A DNA stretch of 6,434 nt from Candidatus Bipolaricaulota bacterium (GTDB lineage Bacteria; Bipolaricaulota; Bipolaricaulia; Bipolaricaulales; Bipolaricaulaceae): positions 1 to 6,434 of the forward strand of contig DQVA01000159.1 of NCBI GenBank assembly GCA_015661965.1, written 5' to 3'. The translations under genes and the position numbers were made by a program. Shown here piece by piece: positions 5,751-6,434 of this stretch. Numbering within the stretch: the stretch's first letter is position 1; every line of letters begins with the position of its first letter. The notes below the pieces were generated by a model. It saw only the letters and a list, made by a program, of their open reading frames with translations. It searched no databases and was not told where the DNA came from.

Positions 5751-6097
5751 CCGCGAAAAGGGGTACGAAGGAGCGCGTTACGCGTCACCCGGCACCCGCC
5801 ACGGAAGGGAAAGAGCGGGCCAAGCGCTGGCAGGTGCCCCAGGGGGCCATTTACGTCCTGGAGGACGTGTGCAAGGGGTGTGGGTTCTGCATCGAATTCT
5901 GTCCCCGGAAGGCGCTGGAGAGGGCCGAGCACTACAACGCCAAGGGCTACCATCCCCCCCAGGTGGCCGACCCGGAGGCGTGCGTGCTGTGCGGTTTCTG
6001 CGAGCAGGTGTGTCCCGACTTCGCCATCTGGACGGCGAGGGAAACCGACGCGAAATCAAACCACAAAGACACCAAGCCGCAAAGGGAGCCGACATGA
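5747..6097 (+). CDS. korD: Two-cluster ferredoxin subunit of 2-oxoacid:ferredoxin oxidoreductase (KorD-like)
   Basis: This 116-residue subunit carries two [4Fe-4S] clusters in a KorD/VorD-type module: CKGCGFCIEFCP (about 5869-5904) and CVLCGFCEQVCP (about 5983-6018). They are joined by the NAKGYHPPQVADPEAC linker typical of 2-oxoglutarate synthase delta subunits. It should relay electrons between the TPP-containing catalytic subunits and external ferredoxin. Its ATG overlaps the stop of the flavoprotein gene (ATGA), showing translational coupling. Both ends appear extended by repeats: residues about 10-20 (VTRHPAPAT) come from a heptad array, and the C-terminal NHKDTKPQREPT tail from a different repeat family. 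The conserved core runs from about residue 37 to 103. KorA follows, confirming the assignment. Confidence 0.9.
   Translation: MTAKRGTKERVTRHPAPATEGKERAKRWQVPQGAIYVLEDVCKGCGFCIEFCPRKALERAEHYNAKGYHPPQVADPEACVLCGFCEQVCPDFAIWTARETDAKSNHKDTKPQREPT
5777..5804 (+). repeat. Heptad array in the 5' end of korD
   Basis: Four units read GTTACGC, GTCACCC, GGCACCC and GCCACGG, in seven-base phase. GTTACGC also occurs in the frdB/frdA junction array. They encode an N-terminal segment ahead of the conserved ferredoxin fold. Confidence 0.7.
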
Positions 6098-6191
6098 GAA
6101 TCTTGAAAGTTGGGACCCAGAGGCCAGTGAGAGGGGGCTTAATGTCCTCCGTGTCCACTGTGGTCCCCTCAGGCCTTAGTGCCTTCGTGGT
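6060..6191. repeat. Second repeat family: imperfect inverted repeat spanning the korD-korA junction
   Basis: ACCACAAAGACACCAAG at 6060-6076 reads in reverse complement as CTTGGTGTCTTTGTGGT. It matches CTTAGTGCCTTCGTGGT at 6175-6191 in 14 of 17 positions. A further related copy, CTCCGTGTCCACTGTGGT, lies at 6147-6164. The arrangement resembles a small nonautonomous inverted-repeat element of about 132 bp. Similar CACAAAGACAC-type sequences recur between genes of many bacterial genomes (recalled, not searched). The repeat encodes the C-terminal tail of KorD and ends at the korA ribosome site. The stretch has no convincing gene of its own. Confidence 0.65.
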
Positions 6192-6196
6192 GGAGG
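6192..6196 (+). promoter_or_regulatory. Ribosome binding site of korA
   Basis: GGAGG lies 6 bases before the ATG at 6203 and fixes that start rather than the internal ATG at 6242. It directly abuts the right arm of the inverted repeat (6175-6191), so the repeat could hide or expose it if the arms pair in the mRNA. Confidence 0.6.
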
Positions 6197-6202
6197 TGAA
6201 GG

Positions 6203-6434
6203 ATGTCGGTTAAGCCCGTCACGCTCTCTGGGGTTCACTTCATGAACGGGGACGAGGCCGTGGCCGAGGGGGCGATCGCCGCCGGCTGCCGCTTCTTCGC
6301 CGCCTACCCCATCACCCCCCAATCGGAGATCGCCGAGCGGATGGCCAGGCGCCTGCCCCAGGTGGGGGGCATGTTCATCCAGATGGAGGACGAGCTGGCG
6401 GCCATGGCGGCGGTGGTGGGGGCGGCCTGGGGCG
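6203..6434 (+). CDS. korA: 2-oxoacid:ferredoxin oxidoreductase alpha subunit (KorA/VorB-like), 3' end missing
   Basis: The first 77 residues are present. The GDEAVAEGAIAAGCRFFAAYPITPQSEIAE block followed by GGMFIQMEDELAAMAAVVGAAWG is the conserved N-terminus of the alpha subunit of 2-oxoglutarate (or branched-chain 2-oxoacid):ferredoxin oxidoreductase, which works with TPP-binding KorB, gamma KorC and ferredoxin KorD. The enzyme interconverts 2-oxoglutarate plus CoA with succinyl-CoA plus CO2, with ferredoxin as electron carrier. The ATG at 6203 has a good GGAGG. The gene lies 105 bases after korD, the only sizeable gap in the operon, and that gap is filled by repeats. Substrate (2-oxoglutarate versus another 2-oxoacid) cannot be settled from this fragment. 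Confidence 0.9.
   Translation, partial: MSVKPVTLSGVHFMNGDEAVAEGAIAAGCRFFAAYPITPQSEIAERMARRLPQVGGMFIQMEDELAAMAAVVGAAWG

Noticed and set aside
6094..6213. 39-codon open frame starting in an ATGA overlap with korD
   Set aside because: It lies almost wholly in inverted-repeat sequence, resembles no family I recognise, has no ribosome site and overlaps the korA start. More likely it is repeat sequence that happens to be open.

Overview
The window is a GC-rich, tightly packed stretch of bacterial (or possibly archaeal) chromosome with every supported gene on the + strand. Stops and starts overlap or nearly touch throughout, so it reads as the middle of one long operon that continues past both ends. 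No promoter or terminator is visible. The genes encode oxygen-sensitive iron-sulfur and flavin enzymes of an anaerobic, hydrogen- and ferredoxin-based metabolism. The taxon cannot be fixed from this sequence. The style (GC-rich, GGG- and GAG-heavy codons, heptad repeats with a four-helix-bundle gene) would fit uncultured, often thermophilic phyla such as Bipolaricaulota/Acetothermia or Chloroflexota, but that is a guess.

Layout, left to right: the C-terminal part of a group 3 (Mvh/Hox-like) [NiFe]-hydrogenase large subunit (1-1086); its probable maturation endopeptidase (1073-1576); an HdrC-like ferredoxin subunit (1561-1989); a small four-helix-bundle (S23/IVP family) protein (2010-2387); an HdrB-like CCG-domain subunit (2374-3279); a FrdB/TfrB-like iron-sulfur protein (3290-4075); a FrdA/TfrA-like flavoprotein (4086-5750); a KorD-like two-cluster ferredoxin (5747-6097); and the start of KorA, the alpha subunit of a 2-oxoacid:ferredoxin oxidoreductase (6203 to the window end).

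Functional reading: hydrogenase, HdrBC and a soluble FrdAB-type module are encoded together, followed by a Kor-type oxidoreductase. The gene set is that expected of a soluble complex in which H2 oxidation, through an HdrA probably encoded outside the window, is split between a flavoprotein substrate (fumarate is the best guess) and ferredoxin. Ferredoxin would then serve the 2-oxoacid synthase. Fumarate reduction and 2-oxoglutarate synthesis are both steps of a reductive TCA branch. This is inference from gene order and motifs.

The most unusual structural signal is a family of seven-base-period repeats, loosely GTNAYGN in one orientation and NCRTNAC in the other. They occur as short arrays of about 28-35 bp at almost every gene edge and inside two genes. 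They supply stop codons, start codons, N- and C-terminal extensions and in-frame loop insertions. One pair of oppositely oriented arrays flanks the four-helix-bundle gene and forms an insertion-like unit between hdrC and hdrB. A second, different repeat family (CTTNGTGYCTTYGTGGT-like, in both orientations) fills the korD-korA junction.
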